Both the position numbers and the translations under genes were made by a program. This document shows, in pieces, positions 26,851 to 35,817 of a stretch of DNA of 64,000 nucleotides (positions are counted from its first letter, which is position 1; each line of letters begins with the position of its first letter). A model generated the notes under the pieces. It was not told where the DNA came from. It ran no database searches and saw only the letters and a list, made by a program, of their open reading frames with translations. This stretch comes from Ruegeria sp. HKCCD4315 (GTDB taxonomy: Bacteria; Pseudomonadota; Alphaproteobacteria; Rhodobacterales; Rhodobacteraceae): positions 3,352,501 to 3,416,500 of the forward strand of contig NZ_WVRN01000001.1 of assembly GCF_013112245.1 (NCBI RefSeq). The letters run 5' to 3'.

Positions 26851-28134
26851 TTACTCGCAGCGCTGCGAGATGTTGTTTTCGGCCGCATAGGCTGCCGAGT
26901 CTTCCTCGATCAGCGCGTTGATGACCTCGACGTCAGTTGGCTTGAAATCCTGAACAGGGTTCCATGTTCCAGCGGCTGCATCCCACTGGACAACACCGAC
27001 AAGACCCGGACCGCCGTGATTGTCACACGAGACCGCGAATTCAGGTCCAAACCCGGCCATGCCCAGCGCTTCCATCTTGGCGTTGGTGATTTCAAGCGCT
27101 TCCATGCCATCGCGCATCATCGACGCGTCGATATCTGCGGTGCCGTGCATCTCTTGCGCGGTTTTCACCGCTTCAGCGGCAAGCATCGCTGCATAAAGAC
27201 CACGGTTGTATTGCACCGTGCCCAGCTGATCACCCGCACCTGCGGCCTTGCCAGAATCGACAACATATTTCTGCAGATCGTCATAAACTGGGTAATCGTC
27301 ACCCAGCCCGGTGAAGGTCAGCGCCTTGTAACCGGTGGCCTTTTCACCTGCGGGTTGCACGTCGAATTCAGCGCCGGACCACCATACACCGATGAAGTTT
27401 TCCATCGGGAAGCGGATATTGGCAGCTTCCTGAACCGCAACCTGGTTCATGACACCCCAGCCCCACATGATGACAAAGTCAGGCTTTTCACGACGAATTT
27501 GCAGCCATTGCGACTTTTGTTCCTGACCAGGGTGGTCGACAGGAAGCAGTGTCAGGTCATAGCCATGCTTCTCGGCCAGTGTCTCGAGCGTGCGGATCGG
27601 CTCTTTGCCGTAAGCCGAGTTGTGATAGACCAGCGCGATCTTCTTGCCGCTCAGATCTCCGCCATTTGATTCCAGAAGATAGTTGATCGCGCCTGACGCG
27701 CCATTCCAGTAGTTGGCAGGATAGTTGAACACGTGGCTGAACACTTTACCGTTCGCCGCCGAGGTTCGGCCATATCCCATCGTGTGCAGCGGAATGCCGT
27801 CTGCGGTCACCTTGGGAATCAGCTGATAGGTAATGCCGGTCGACAACGGCTGATAAACCAGCGCGCCTTCGCCTTTGGTCGATTCATAGCATTCCACACC
27901 TTTTTCGGTGTTATACCCGGTTTCGCATTCCAGCACGCGGGCCGGAACGCCACCGATGCCGCCATCGCGCTCGTTCAGCAGGGTGAAATAGTCGGCGTAG
28001 CCGTCAGCAAACGGGATACCGCCTGCAGCATAAGGGCCAGTCCGGTAGCTGAGCGACGGGAACACAAGGTCGGCCATGACCGGACCTGCGGCCATCACGG
28101 CGCCCAGCGCCAGGGTTGCCAGTTTCTTGTTCAT
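26851..28134 (-). CDS. ABC transporter substrate-binding protein (Liv-type, Peripla_BP_6)
   Basis: This 427-residue periplasmic protein has a signal peptide (LATLALGAVMAAGPVMA) and a type I periplasmic-binding fold. The start at 28134 follows GGAGGAGACACCC; the longer frame upstream overlaps livM and is not used. It captures the ligand for the LivHM permease. Its length is greater than LivJ/K and closer to HAAT binding proteins for aromatic or fatty-acid-like compounds, but ligand assignment is inference. A stem-loop follows the gene. Confidence 0.9.
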   Translation of the reverse strand: MNKKLATLALGAVMAAGPVMADLVFPSLSYRTGPYAAGGIPFADGYADYFTLLNERDGGIGGVPARVLECETGYNTEKGVECYESTKGEGALVYQPLSTGITYQLIPKVTADGIPLHTMGYGRTSAANGKVFSHVFNYPANYWNGASGAINYLLESNGGDLSGKKIALVYHNSAYGKEPIRTLETLAEKHGYDLTLLPVDHPGQEQKSQWLQIRREKPDFVIMWGWGVMNQVAVQEAANIRFPMENFIGVWWSGAEFDVQPAGEKATGYKALTFTGLGDDYPVYDDLQKYVVDSGKAAGAGDQLGTVQYNRGLYAAMLAAEAVKTAQEMHGTADIDASMMRDGMEALEITNAKMEALGMAGFGPEFAVSCDNHGGPGLVGVVQWDAAAGTWNPVQDFKPTDVEVINALIEEDSAAYAAENNISQRCE

Positions 28135-28208
28135 CGGGTGTCTCCTCCCTTGATTGATCCGATGTTGTGTTTCAGGCTTTCCGCCTGTCTTTTCCTTGGG
28201 CCAGTCCC

Positions 28209-29285
28209 TTAGTGCGGGAATGGCCAGAGTCTGAGTTTCTCTTTCGCAACGCGCCACAATTGGGCCAGCCCGTGCGGTTCGAGGATCAGGAACATGATGA
28301 TCAGTGCACCCACAATCACGAGGTTCAGGTGCGCCACGATATCTGTCGGCCAGCCAAGCAGGTCGACACCAAGCAGCTTTAGAACCACAGGCAGCAAAAC
28401 CAGGAAGGCCGCCCCGGCGAATGACCCAAAGATCGAGCCTAACCCGCCAATAATCACCATGAAGAGCACCAGGAATGATTTCTGGATACCGAAGACCTCG
28501 CCCACTTCGACTGCACCCAGGTAAACCGCAAAGAACAGCGCGCCCGAGATGCCGACAAAGAACGAACTGACGGCAAATGCCGTGAGCTTGGCCTTGAGCG
28601 GGTTCACTCCAATGATTTCGGCTGCGATGTCCATGTCGCGGATCGCCATCCAGGTCCGACCTGTTGTTCCACGGGTCAGGTTACGCGCAATGATGGCGCA
28701 GACTGTCAGGAAGATCAGGCAGAACAGGTATGTGGCCCAGGCCGGCGCATTCGGACCGGTGATGATGATGCCGAACACGTCCCGCTCGGGCGCGTTGATC
28801 TGACCTGATGCGGAATAGTTGTAGAACCACGGCACCCTGTTGAAGAGCCACACCAGAAAGAACTGTGCCGCCAACGTGGCCACGGCCAGATAAAACCCTT
28901 TGATCCGCAGTGAGGGCAGGCCAAACAAGACGCCCACAAAGGCTGTGATGCCCCCGGCGAGGATCACGTGGATGAACATGCTGACATCGGGGAAAGCGGT
29001 CATCAGCTTGTAGCAGGCATAGGCCCCGACCGCCATGAAACCACCGGTGCCCAGGCTGACCTGTCCGCAATAGCCCACCAGAATGTTCAGCCCGATCGCG
29101 GCAATCGCATAGATCAGGAACGGCAGCAGCAGCGCGTTGGCCCAATAGTCGTTGATGATGAAGGGAATGATCCCAAAAGCCACGGCCAGGACGACGTAAT
29201 ACCGGTACCGGTCGAACTTGATCGGGAAGGTCTGGCTGTCATCAATGTACGAGGTTTTGAAATCCCCGGCTTCACGATAGAACAT
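28209..29285 (-). CDS. Branched-chain amino acid-type ABC permease (LivM-like)
   Basis: The 358-residue permease has 8-10 hydrophobic helices and the LivM motif LNILVGYCGQVSLGTGGFMAVGAY in parts, with the EAA-like loop RDMDIAAEIIGVNPLKAKL. It forms the membrane channel with LivH. It starts 3 bp after a small membrane-protein gene and precedes the binding-protein gene. Confidence 0.92.
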   Translation of the reverse strand: MFYREAGDFKTSYIDDSQTFPIKFDRYRYYVVLAVAFGIIPFIINDYWANALLLPFLIYAIAAIGLNILVGYCGQVSLGTGGFMAVGAYACYKLMTAFPDVSMFIHVILAGGITAFVGVLFGLPSLRIKGFYLAVATLAAQFFLVWLFNRVPWFYNYSASGQINAPERDVFGIIITGPNAPAWATYLFCLIFLTVCAIIARNLTRGTTGRTWMAIRDMDIAAEIIGVNPLKAKLTAFAVSSFFVGISGALFFAVYLGAVEVGEVFGIQKSFLVLFMVIIGGLGSIFGSFAGAAFLVLLPVVLKLLGVDLLGWPTDIVAHLNLVIVGALIIMFLILEPHGLAQLWRVAKEKLRLWPFPH

Positions 29286-29288
29286 GTC

Positions 29289-29546
29289 TTACTTTCCCCA
29301 TTCTTCCTGTGCCCGGTTCCGGGCTGCGGCGTCTAGTTGGTTGGATCCTTTGGCGTATCCGCTCGCCTCCGAGGCGCGCACCAGTTTCAAGTAGGCCAGG
29401 ACCCCCATGATCAGGCCCGCAAAGGCTAGGATCGCGGCGATGGTCAGCTGGCCTTCGGTCAGATCATCCGAGGTCAGGGCGATATACCCGAAGGCCCAGA
29501 AACCTGCCCATGCGATCACGTTGATGATGGCGATCAGCTTGGTCAT
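29289..29546 (-). CDS. Small two-helix membrane protein within a Liv-type ABC operon
   Basis: This 85-residue protein has two hydrophobic helices (about residues 4-24 and 34-56) and a polar C-terminal tail. It lies between livH and livM with only 3 bp on each side, so it is translated with the permease subunits. I do not recognise a named family. It may be an accessory subunit of the transporter; the canonical Liv systems lack such a part. Confidence 0.75.
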   Translation of the reverse strand: MTKLIAIINVIAWAGFWAFGYIALTSDDLTEGQLTIAAILAFAGLIMGVLAYLKLVRASEASGYAKGSNQLDAAARNRAQEEWGK

Positions 29547-29549
29547 GCA

Positions 29550-30536
29550 CTACACCCTCTCAATGATCTTCTCGCCGAACAGACCTTGCGGTCGAAACAC
29601 CAGGAAGATCAGTGCAAGAACATAGGCAAACCAGTTCTCGGTCGCGCCGCCCAAGGCGGGGCCAAGCGCGAATTCAAAGAGTTTCTCGCCCACACCGATG
29701 ATCAGCCCGCCCACAATGGCGCCGGGGATCGAGGTAAACCCACCCAGCATCAGCACCGGCAGCGCCTTGAGCGCGATCAAAGACAGCGAGAATTGCACAC
29801 CAGATTTGGTGCCCCACATGATCCCCGCGACCAGCGCGACAAAGCCCGCGACCGACCAGACCATGATCCAGATAAAGTTCAGAGAAATGCCAACCGACAG
29901 CGCCGCCTGATGGTCATCCGCCACCGCGCGCATCGCACGGCCCTGTTTGGTGTATTGGCTGAACGCCACCAAGGCAGCCACCAGAAGCGCCGCGATGACC
30001 GTCGCCACGATGTCCAGATTGTCGATGAAGAAGCCGTAATCGAAGATGTTAAAGGTCGTCTCGTCGATCCACAGGTTGATCCCCTGAGGCAGCCCCACAT
30101 CCAGCGTCTTGATTTCGGACCCCCACATCAGGTCGGCCACGCCCTCAAGGAAATAGGCCAGACCGATGGTCGCCATGAACAGGATGATCGGCTCTTGTCC
30201 GACCAGATGGCGCATTACAAAACGTTGTACCGCCCAGGCCAGCAGAACCATCACCGCCATTGTAAGGATAATCGCCACCAAAGCGGGTACGTTCCATCCA
30301 AAGTAGTGGATATGCGTTCCGAAAATCGCGTTGATCAGATGCGCAAACGGCACCTGACCCTTCATGATCCCAACCAGCGTCATCGCTGCGAACAGGGCCA
30401 TAACCCCCTGCGCATAATTGAAAATCCCCGAAGCCTTGTAGATCAGCACAAAGCCCAGCGCGACCAGAGCATAGAGCACCCCGGCCATGAGACCGTTGAG
30501 GATGACCTCCATCGCAAATACGAGTTGTTCAGGCAT
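29550..30536 (-). CDS. Branched-chain amino acid-type ABC permease (LivH-like)
   Basis: The 328-residue permease has about eight helices. It begins with the LivH pattern GLMAGVLYALVALGFVLIYK and has the EAA-like loop RAMRAVADDHQAALSVGI. The ATG at 30536 is preceded by GGGGAGGCGCAG and is preferred to the upstream in-frame start at 30569. It pairs with LivM. Confidence 0.92.
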   Translation of the reverse strand: MPEQLVFAMEVILNGLMAGVLYALVALGFVLIYKASGIFNYAQGVMALFAAMTLVGIMKGQVPFAHLINAIFGTHIHYFGWNVPALVAIILTMAVMVLLAWAVQRFVMRHLVGQEPIILFMATIGLAYFLEGVADLMWGSEIKTLDVGLPQGINLWIDETTFNIFDYGFFIDNLDIVATVIAALLVAALVAFSQYTKQGRAMRAVADDHQAALSVGISLNFIWIMVWSVAGFVALVAGIMWGTKSGVQFSLSLIALKALPVLMLGGFTSIPGAIVGGLIIGVGEKLFEFALGPALGGATENWFAYVLALIFLVFRPQGLFGEKIIERV

Positions 30537-30565
30537 CTGCGCCTCCCCAAATATCTGTCTGGATA

Positions 30566-31384
30566 TCAATCATGGCTGACCCCCAGATAGGCGTCGATGA
30601 CCTCTTGATTGTTGCGCACCTCATCAGGTGTGCCGTCCCCGATCTTCTTGCCGTAATCCATCACAACCACCCGGTCACTCAGGTCCATCACGACGCCCAT
30701 GTCGTGTTCGATCAGAGCAATCGTTGTGCCAAACTCATCATTCACGTCGAGGATAAAGCGGCTCATGTCCTCTTTCTCTTCAACGTTCATGCCTGCCATG
30801 GGTTCATCCAGCAGCAGCAGCTTGGGTTCCGCCGCCAGCGCTCGCGCCAATTCAACGCGTTTTTTCAAACCATAGGGCAGGCGGGACACCGGCGTTTTGC
30901 GGATGTGCTGAATCTCAAGGAAATCGATAATCTTCTCGACCGCCTCACGGTTCTCCGTCTCTTCCGCCTCAGCCTTGCCCTTCCACCACGCCTGCTGAAA
31001 CATGTTGGTTTTCATAAAGCTCAGCCGCCCGGTCATCACGTTGTCCAGAACGCTCATGCCTTCAAACAGAGCAATGTTCTGGAACGTCCGCGCGATGCCC
31101 TGCTGCGCCACCTCAAAAGGCCGCATTGGCGGGCGTTTTGAGCCGTGGAACCAGACCTCTCCCTCTTGCGGCACATAAAAGCCCGAGATCACGTTCAGCA
31201 TCGAGGACTTACCCGCGCCGTTCGGGCCGATGATCGCCCGGATCTCACCCTCGCGAATGTCGAACGAGATATCCTTGATCGCCACCACACCGCCAAAGCG
31301 CAGGGTGATGTTCTTCATCTCCATCACCACACCGCCGATCTTGCGGCCGTCTTCGGTGACATATCCTTCGGAATTATCCAGCAT
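30566..31384 (-). CDS. Branched-chain amino acid-type ABC transporter ATPase (LivG-like)
   Basis: The 272-residue ATPase has Walker A GPNGAGKSS and Walker B LLLLDEPMAGM. The signature region reads RLPYGLKKRVELARAL, so the usual LSGG is replaced by LPYG, as in many LivG proteins. It lies directly downstream of the acyl-CoA ligase gene. Confidence 0.92.
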   Translation of the reverse strand: MLDNSEGYVTEDGRKIGGVVMEMKNITLRFGGVVAIKDISFDIREGEIRAIIGPNGAGKSSMLNVISGFYVPQEGEVWFHGSKRPPMRPFEVAQQGIARTFQNIALFEGMSVLDNVMTGRLSFMKTNMFQQAWWKGKAEAEETENREAVEKIIDFLEIQHIRKTPVSRLPYGLKKRVELARALAAEPKLLLLDEPMAGMNVEEKEDMSRFILDVNDEFGTTIALIEHDMGVVMDLSDRVVVMDYGKKIGDGTPDEVRNNQEVIDAYLGVSHD

Positions 31385-31436
31385 CAGTTACTCCCTGACA
31401 CGAAAACGAGACGACGGGCGACAGGTCGAGCGGCGC

Positions 31437-33410
31437 TCATTCCGCCGCAACCTTGTGTTGCGCGACCGGCACAACCGGCGCGTCTACGATCTCCAGCGTC
31501 GCGCTGATCGAGCCCTTGCGGCCATCCTCATAGGTCACTTCGGTGGTGGTCGAAACGCTCTTGGACCCGTCATATAGCGCGGCAATGATGTCGTGGAACT
31601 TGTCCTCGACAAAGCCGCGACGCACTTTGCGGGTCCGGGTCATCTCGCCATCATCAGCATCCAGTTCCTTGTGCAGAACCACAAAGCGATGCACCTGGCA
31701 GCCCGACAGCATTTCATCTGCCGCGACCGACTTGTTGACCTCTTCCACGTGGCTTCGAATCGTCTCTAACACGCGGGGATGACCTGCCAGTTCCTGATAT
31801 GACGCGTAGGCCACGTTGTTACGTTCTGCCCAGTTTCCGACCGCCGTGAGATCGATATTGATGAAGGCCACGCAGCGATCCTTGCCGTTTCCGAACAGCA
31901 CGACCTCAAGGATATCGGGATAGAACTTCAGCTTGTTCTCGACATACTTCGGCGCAAACATCGACCCATCGGCCATTTTGCCCACGTCCTTGGCCCGGTC
32001 GATGATCCGCAAGTGACCCGAGGTCTCTTCAATGAACCCCGCATCCCCGGTGGCCACCCACCCCTCGGCATCTTTGGTCGAGGCCGTCGAATCGGGATTG
32101 TTGTAATACTCAACAAACACACCGGGCGAGCGGTAGTGAATCTCACCCTTGTCGTCGATCTTCAGCTCCACATCCGGTGCGGGAACCCCAACTGTGTCGG
32201 CGCGCACTTCACCATCGGGCTGCACGGTGATGAAGACGGTTGCCTCGGTCTGACCGTAAAGCTGTTTCAGGTTGATGCCCAAAGAGCGGTAGAAATCAAA
32301 GATTTCCGGCCCAATCGCCTCACCCGCGGTATAGCCGACGCGAAAACGGCCATAGCCCAACGTATCCTTGAGCGGGCCGTAGACCAGCATATTGCCCAAC
32401 GCGTATTTCAGCTTATCGCCAAAGCCCACCGGTTTGCCATCCAGCAGCAATCCTCCGACCTTCTTGGCGTGCGCCATGAAGTGGTGGAACATGCGCTGCT
32501 TCAGCTTGCCCGCATCCTCCATCCGGATCATCACATTGGTCAGCTGCGTTTCGAACACGCGCGGCGGTGCGAAGAAATAGGTCGGCCCGATCTCGCGCAG
32601 GTCCGTCATCATCGTGTCGGCGCTTTCGGGGCAGTTCACGCAGAAACCGCACCAATAGGCCTGACCAATCGAGAAAATGAAATCTCCGACCCAGGCCATC
32701 GGCAGGTAAGAGAGAATGTCTTCGTTCCGCGTCAGATGATCAAACTCGGCTGAGTTCTTGGCGCTCTCGATAACATTACGGTTCGACAACACCACACCCT
32801 TGGGTTTGCCCGTGGTGCCCGAAGTATAAAGCATCACGCAGGTATCGTCGTAAGTGATCGCAGCGATGCGCTTGTCCAGTTCCGCATCAAATCGTGCATG
32901 ACCGGCACTGCCCTCGGCCATGATGTCCTCAAGCGCGTTCATCTGGGAATGGTCATACTTCCGCATTCCACGCTTGTCGGTATAGAGGATGTGTTTGACC
33001 TGATGCAGGTTTTCCTGAATTTCGATGACCTTGTCGACCTGCTCTTGATCACCGCACACGACGTATTTCGCACCACAGTGTTCCAGCACATAGGCCATCT
33101 CTTCGGCGACCGAGTCCTGATACAGGGGCACCGGAACTGCGCCGACCATCTGCGCAGCCACCATCGACCAGTAATGCGCGGGACGGTTGCGGCCTATGAC
33201 GGCGATATGGTCGCCTTTCTCAACACCCAATTCCAAAAACCCAAGCGCAATCGCGCGGATTTCCTTGGCGGCTTCCGCCCAGGTCCAGCATTGCCAGATC
33301 CCGAATTCCTTTTCCCGATAGGCCGGGGCATCCCCGAACTGGGTCACGTTGCGGTGTAACAGCGCCGGAAGGGAGCTTAACCCCTCAGCGCCCGACTGCA
33401 TCTGAGCCAA
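31437..33410 (-). CDS. Long-chain acyl-CoA synthetase-like AMP-forming ligase (FadD family)
   Basis: The 657-residue ligase activates a carboxylic acid to acyl-CoA through an acyl-adenylate. The AMP-binding loop YTSGTTGKPKG, the LYGQTEA motif and the ATGDAGFIE motif are present. The first open codon (33428) overlaps the GGAGGAG ribosome site; TTG at 33410 is correctly spaced from that site and is my choice, with ATG at 33401 as an alternative. It heads an operon of a Liv-type importer and ends with a PaaK-like ligase, suggesting uptake-coupled activation. A perfect inverted repeat lies about 130 bp upstream. Confidence 0.88.
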   Translation of the reverse strand: MAQMQSGAEGLSSLPALLHRNVTQFGDAPAYREKEFGIWQCWTWAEAAKEIRAIALGFLELGVEKGDHIAVIGRNRPAHYWSMVAAQMVGAVPVPLYQDSVAEEMAYVLEHCGAKYVVCGDQEQVDKVIEIQENLHQVKHILYTDKRGMRKYDHSQMNALEDIMAEGSAGHARFDAELDKRIAAITYDDTCVMLYTSGTTGKPKGVVLSNRNVIESAKNSAEFDHLTRNEDILSYLPMAWVGDFIFSIGQAYWCGFCVNCPESADTMMTDLREIGPTYFFAPPRVFETQLTNVMIRMEDAGKLKQRMFHHFMAHAKKVGGLLLDGKPVGFGDKLKYALGNMLVYGPLKDTLGYGRFRVGYTAGEAIGPEIFDFYRSLGINLKQLYGQTEATVFITVQPDGEVRADTVGVPAPDVELKIDDKGEIHYRSPGVFVEYYNNPDSTASTKDAEGWVATGDAGFIEETSGHLRIIDRAKDVGKMADGSMFAPKYVENKLKFYPDILEVVLFGNGKDRCVAFINIDLTAVGNWAERNNVAYASYQELAGHPRVLETIRSHVEEVNKSVAADEMLSGCQVHRFVVLHKELDADDGEMTRTRKVRRGFVEDKFHDIIAALYDGSKSVSTTTEVTYEDGRKGSISATLEIVDAPVVPVAQHKVAAE

Positions 33411-33724
33411 TCTTTTTCTCCTCCCCATCCGGCCCCTCCTCCGAGCCGGAAACGACAGATCGGGAACACGCCCCAGTTGTCGATGCCCCGATAAGGGACG
33501 CAGGAAAGATCAACGTCAAGTTTTGCCTGATGTTTTCTCAATTCTTACGAATTGTAACAGGGCTGGATGGACGGTGTTTCGAGCTGTACAAGCTGTGCAA
33601 CCTGCCAGAATTCATTGGCGGTTGGCGGTTTTTGGCAGGAAAATCAGGTTTGATCTCTTGATCTGCAGGACGGATTTTCTCCTATCATGTGATCAGCAAT
33701 GACCAAATTTGAAGGGATCGACTT
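33411..33724. other. Divergent intergenic region between ligase operon and cupin gene
   Basis: About 310 bp without a gene. It holds the promoters of both units. An inverted repeat CAATTC-TTAC-GAATTG (33539-33554) and a partial repeat around AGCTGTACAAGCT (33580s) are the only structures I see. Confidence 0.55.
33539..33554. promoter_or_regulatory. Candidate operator (inverted repeat) upstream of the ligase/ABC operon
   Basis: A perfect 6-bp inverted repeat with a 4-base spacer, CAATTC TTAC GAATTG, of the size bound by dimeric repressors such as TetR-family proteins. No such regulator is encoded next to it. The assignment rests on symmetry and position. Confidence 0.4.
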
Positions 33725-34090
33725 GTGCATTTTTTCAAACTTTTCTCTGATCACAAAGGCGAAAGCCATTGGGAAGATGTGCCCGTGATTCTGAACGAAC
33801 GCAGCTTTGCCCCACCGGCCCGAGAGATCGAGATTTCGGAACCAGAGTCCGCCCGACAAGTTCTATTTCTCAGGTTGAGGGCGGGGTGGAACGAGCCAAT
33901 TCATCCTACACCTGTCAAACAAAGACTCATCTGCTTGAAAGGCGCGGTGAAAGTTACCGCAAGCGATGGTGAAGCTCGGGAAATCAGGCCAGGTGACGTG
34001 TGGCACATGGAAGACAAACACGGGAAAGGCCATCACACAGAGGTGATCAGCCGAGGCGATTTCGAAGCGGTGATTATACAATATGAATGA
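33725..34090 (+). CDS. Cupin-domain protein
   Basis: This 121-residue protein has a single cupin barrel, with WNEPIHPTPVKQRLICLKGAV for the first cupin motif and RPGDVWHMEDKHGKGHH for the second. The His and Glu ligands are only partly conserved, so metal binding is uncertain. The start is GTG at 33725 with GAAGGGA upstream. It is a single gene with no evident pathway context. Confidence 0.75.
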   Translation: MHFFKLFSDHKGESHWEDVPVILNERSFAPPAREIEISEPESARQVLFLRLRAGWNEPIHPTPVKQRLICLKGAVKVTASDGEAREIRPGDVWHMEDKHGKGHHTEVISRGDFEAVIIQYE

Positions 34091-34189
34091 TCCTGGCCCG
34101 CGCGATCGTTGCGATCAGGACAGATCATAAAAAAACTAAGTTAGGTCTAAGTCGGATACGCTTCTTAGGTACAAAAACGCTGCTCGAAC

Positions 34190-34588
34190 CTACAACCAAT
34201 CCCGCAATATCGGGATCAATGGCACATCCGCCGCAGGCATCGGGTAGTTCCGCAGATCATTCGCGCGCACCCATTTCAGCGCCTGACCTTCATTGGACTG
34301 CGGTATCCCCTCCCACTTGCGGCAGGCAAACAGAGGCATCAGAAGGTGGAAATCATCGTAGCTGTGGCTGGCAAAGGTCAGCGGCGCAAGGCACGAGGCC
34401 CAGGTGTCGATGCCCAGTTCCTCATGCAATTCGCGGATCAGCGCGGCTTCGGGGGTTTCGCCGGGTTCGATTTTTCCGCCGGGGAATTCCCACAGACCGG
34501 CCATGGATTTGCCCTCGGGACGTTGGGCCAGCAGGACGCGGCCCTCAATGTCGATCAGGGCAACGGCAGACACTAACACTGTCTTCAT
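34190..34588 (-). CDS. mutT: NUDIX hydrolase, MutT-type (8-oxo-dGTP diphosphatase)
   Basis: The 132-residue enzyme has a complete Nudix box at about residues 37-60, from GGKIEPGETPEAA to RELHEELGI. MutT removes oxidised dGTP from the nucleotide pool. It overlaps the end of argJ by four bases on the same strand, part of the argJ-mutT unit downstream of the parvulin gene common in this bacterial group. Confidence 0.9.
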   Translation of the reverse strand: MKTVLVSAVALIDIEGRVLLAQRPEGKSMAGLWEFPGGKIEPGETPEAALIRELHEELGIDTWASCLAPLTFASHSYDDFHLLMPLFACRKWEGIPQSNEGQALKWVRANDLRNYPMPAADVPLIPILRDWL

Positions 34589-35811
34589 GAACGGTAATCC
34601 GCGTTGATCTCGATATATCCATGGGTCAGGTCGCAGGTCCAGACGGTGGATTTACCCTCGCCCAGCCCCAGATCGACCGCGATCACAAGGTCCTGACCCT
34701 TCATATATTCGGCCGCATCCTCCTCACGGTAGTCAGGGCTGACCCAACCTTTTTCCGCCACAAGAATGTCGCCGAACGAGATGCTCAGCAGGTCACGATC
34801 CGCCGCCGCGCCAGATTTGCCAATGGCCATGACGATACGACCCCAGTTGGGGTCCTCGCCCGCGATGGCGGTTTTGACCAGCGGAGAGTTGGCGATGGCC
34901 AGCCCGTGGGTTTTGGCGTCGGCGTCCGTAGCGGCTCCGGTCAAACGAATTTCTACGAATTTCGTTGCCCCTTCCCCGTCACGCACGACCTGTTGCGCGA
35001 GATCCAGCATCACGGTTTCCAAAGCCTCGGCAAAGGCGAAATTGCCAGTGGCGTCCACGCCAGATGCCCCGGTGGCGCACAGCAAAAGGCTGTCCGAGGT
35101 CGACGTATCGCTGTCTACGGTAATGCAGTTGAAGGTCCGGTCAGTCTGCGCGCTCAGCATGGACTGCAGCGCCGATTGCTCGACCTGTGCGTCGGTGAAG
35201 ATATAGACCAGCATCGTCGCCATATCGGGCGCGATCATGCCGGATCCCTTCGCAATCCCCGCAATAGAGACTGTTTTTCCGCCAATCTCGACCTGCGCTG
35301 ATGCGCCCTTAGGGAAGGTGTCGGTGGTCATGATGGCCCGTGCCGCATCCTCGATGGCATGGCGGCTCAGGCCGGATTTCAACGTCTCAAGCTGCGATAC
35401 AATACGGTCATGCGGCAGCGGTTCGCCGATCACGCCGGTGGACGAGGTAAAGACACGTTCTACCGGAACGCCAGTGGCCTTGGACACGGCTTGTGTCACT
35501 TCGGCCACCGAGGTCTGGCCATAGTGACCTGTAAAGGCATTGGCATTGCCCGAGTTCACCAGGATCGCCGCAGGCCCTTCGCTGGACCCACCGATCTTGT
35601 CCTGACAATCCAGCACCGGCGCAGCCCGTGTGGCCGAGCGGGTAAAGACCCCGGCCGCCGAAGTGCCTGGGTCCAGAACCGCCAGCATGACGTCGGTACG
35701 GCCCTGATAACGCACGCCGGCCTCGACAGTTGCGAAACGCACACCGTCAATCGCGGGCAAATCGGGGAAAGACGCTGGGGCCAGCGGCGAAACCTTGGTG
35801 ATCTTGGCCAC
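34585..35811 (-). CDS. argJ: Bifunctional glutamate N-acetyltransferase / amino-acid acetyltransferase
   Basis: The 408-residue enzyme transfers acetyl from N-acetylornithine to glutamate and can acetylate glutamate with acetyl-CoA, closing the cyclic arginine pathway. The self-cleavage site is visible as A198-T199-M200 in PDMATMLVYIF, giving alpha and beta chains with T199 as nucleophile. It starts 6 bp after the parvulin gene and overlaps mutT. Confidence 0.96.
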   Translation of the reverse strand: MAKITKVSPLAPASFPDLPAIDGVRFATVEAGVRYQGRTDVMLAVLDPGTSAAGVFTRSATRAAPVLDCQDKIGGSSEGPAAILVNSGNANAFTGHYGQTSVAEVTQAVSKATGVPVERVFTSSTGVIGEPLPHDRIVSQLETLKSGLSRHAIEDAARAIMTTDTFPKGASAQVEIGGKTVSIAGIAKGSGMIAPDMATMLVYIFTDAQVEQSALQSMLSAQTDRTFNCITVDSDTSTSDSLLLCATGASGVDATGNFAFAEALETVMLDLAQQVVRDGEGATKFVEIRLTGAATDADAKTHGLAIANSPLVKTAIAGEDPNWGRIVMAIGKSGAAADRDLLSISFGDILVAEKGWVSPDYREEDAAEYMKGQDLVIAVDLGLGEGKSTVWTCDLTHGYIEINADYRS

Positions 35812-35817
35812 GGGTCT

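Noticed and set aside
29586..30590. 334-residue plus-strand open frame opposite livH
   Set aside because: Strongly charged, rich in His, Arg and Gln, with no family match; antisense of a membrane-protein gene typically gives such a composition.
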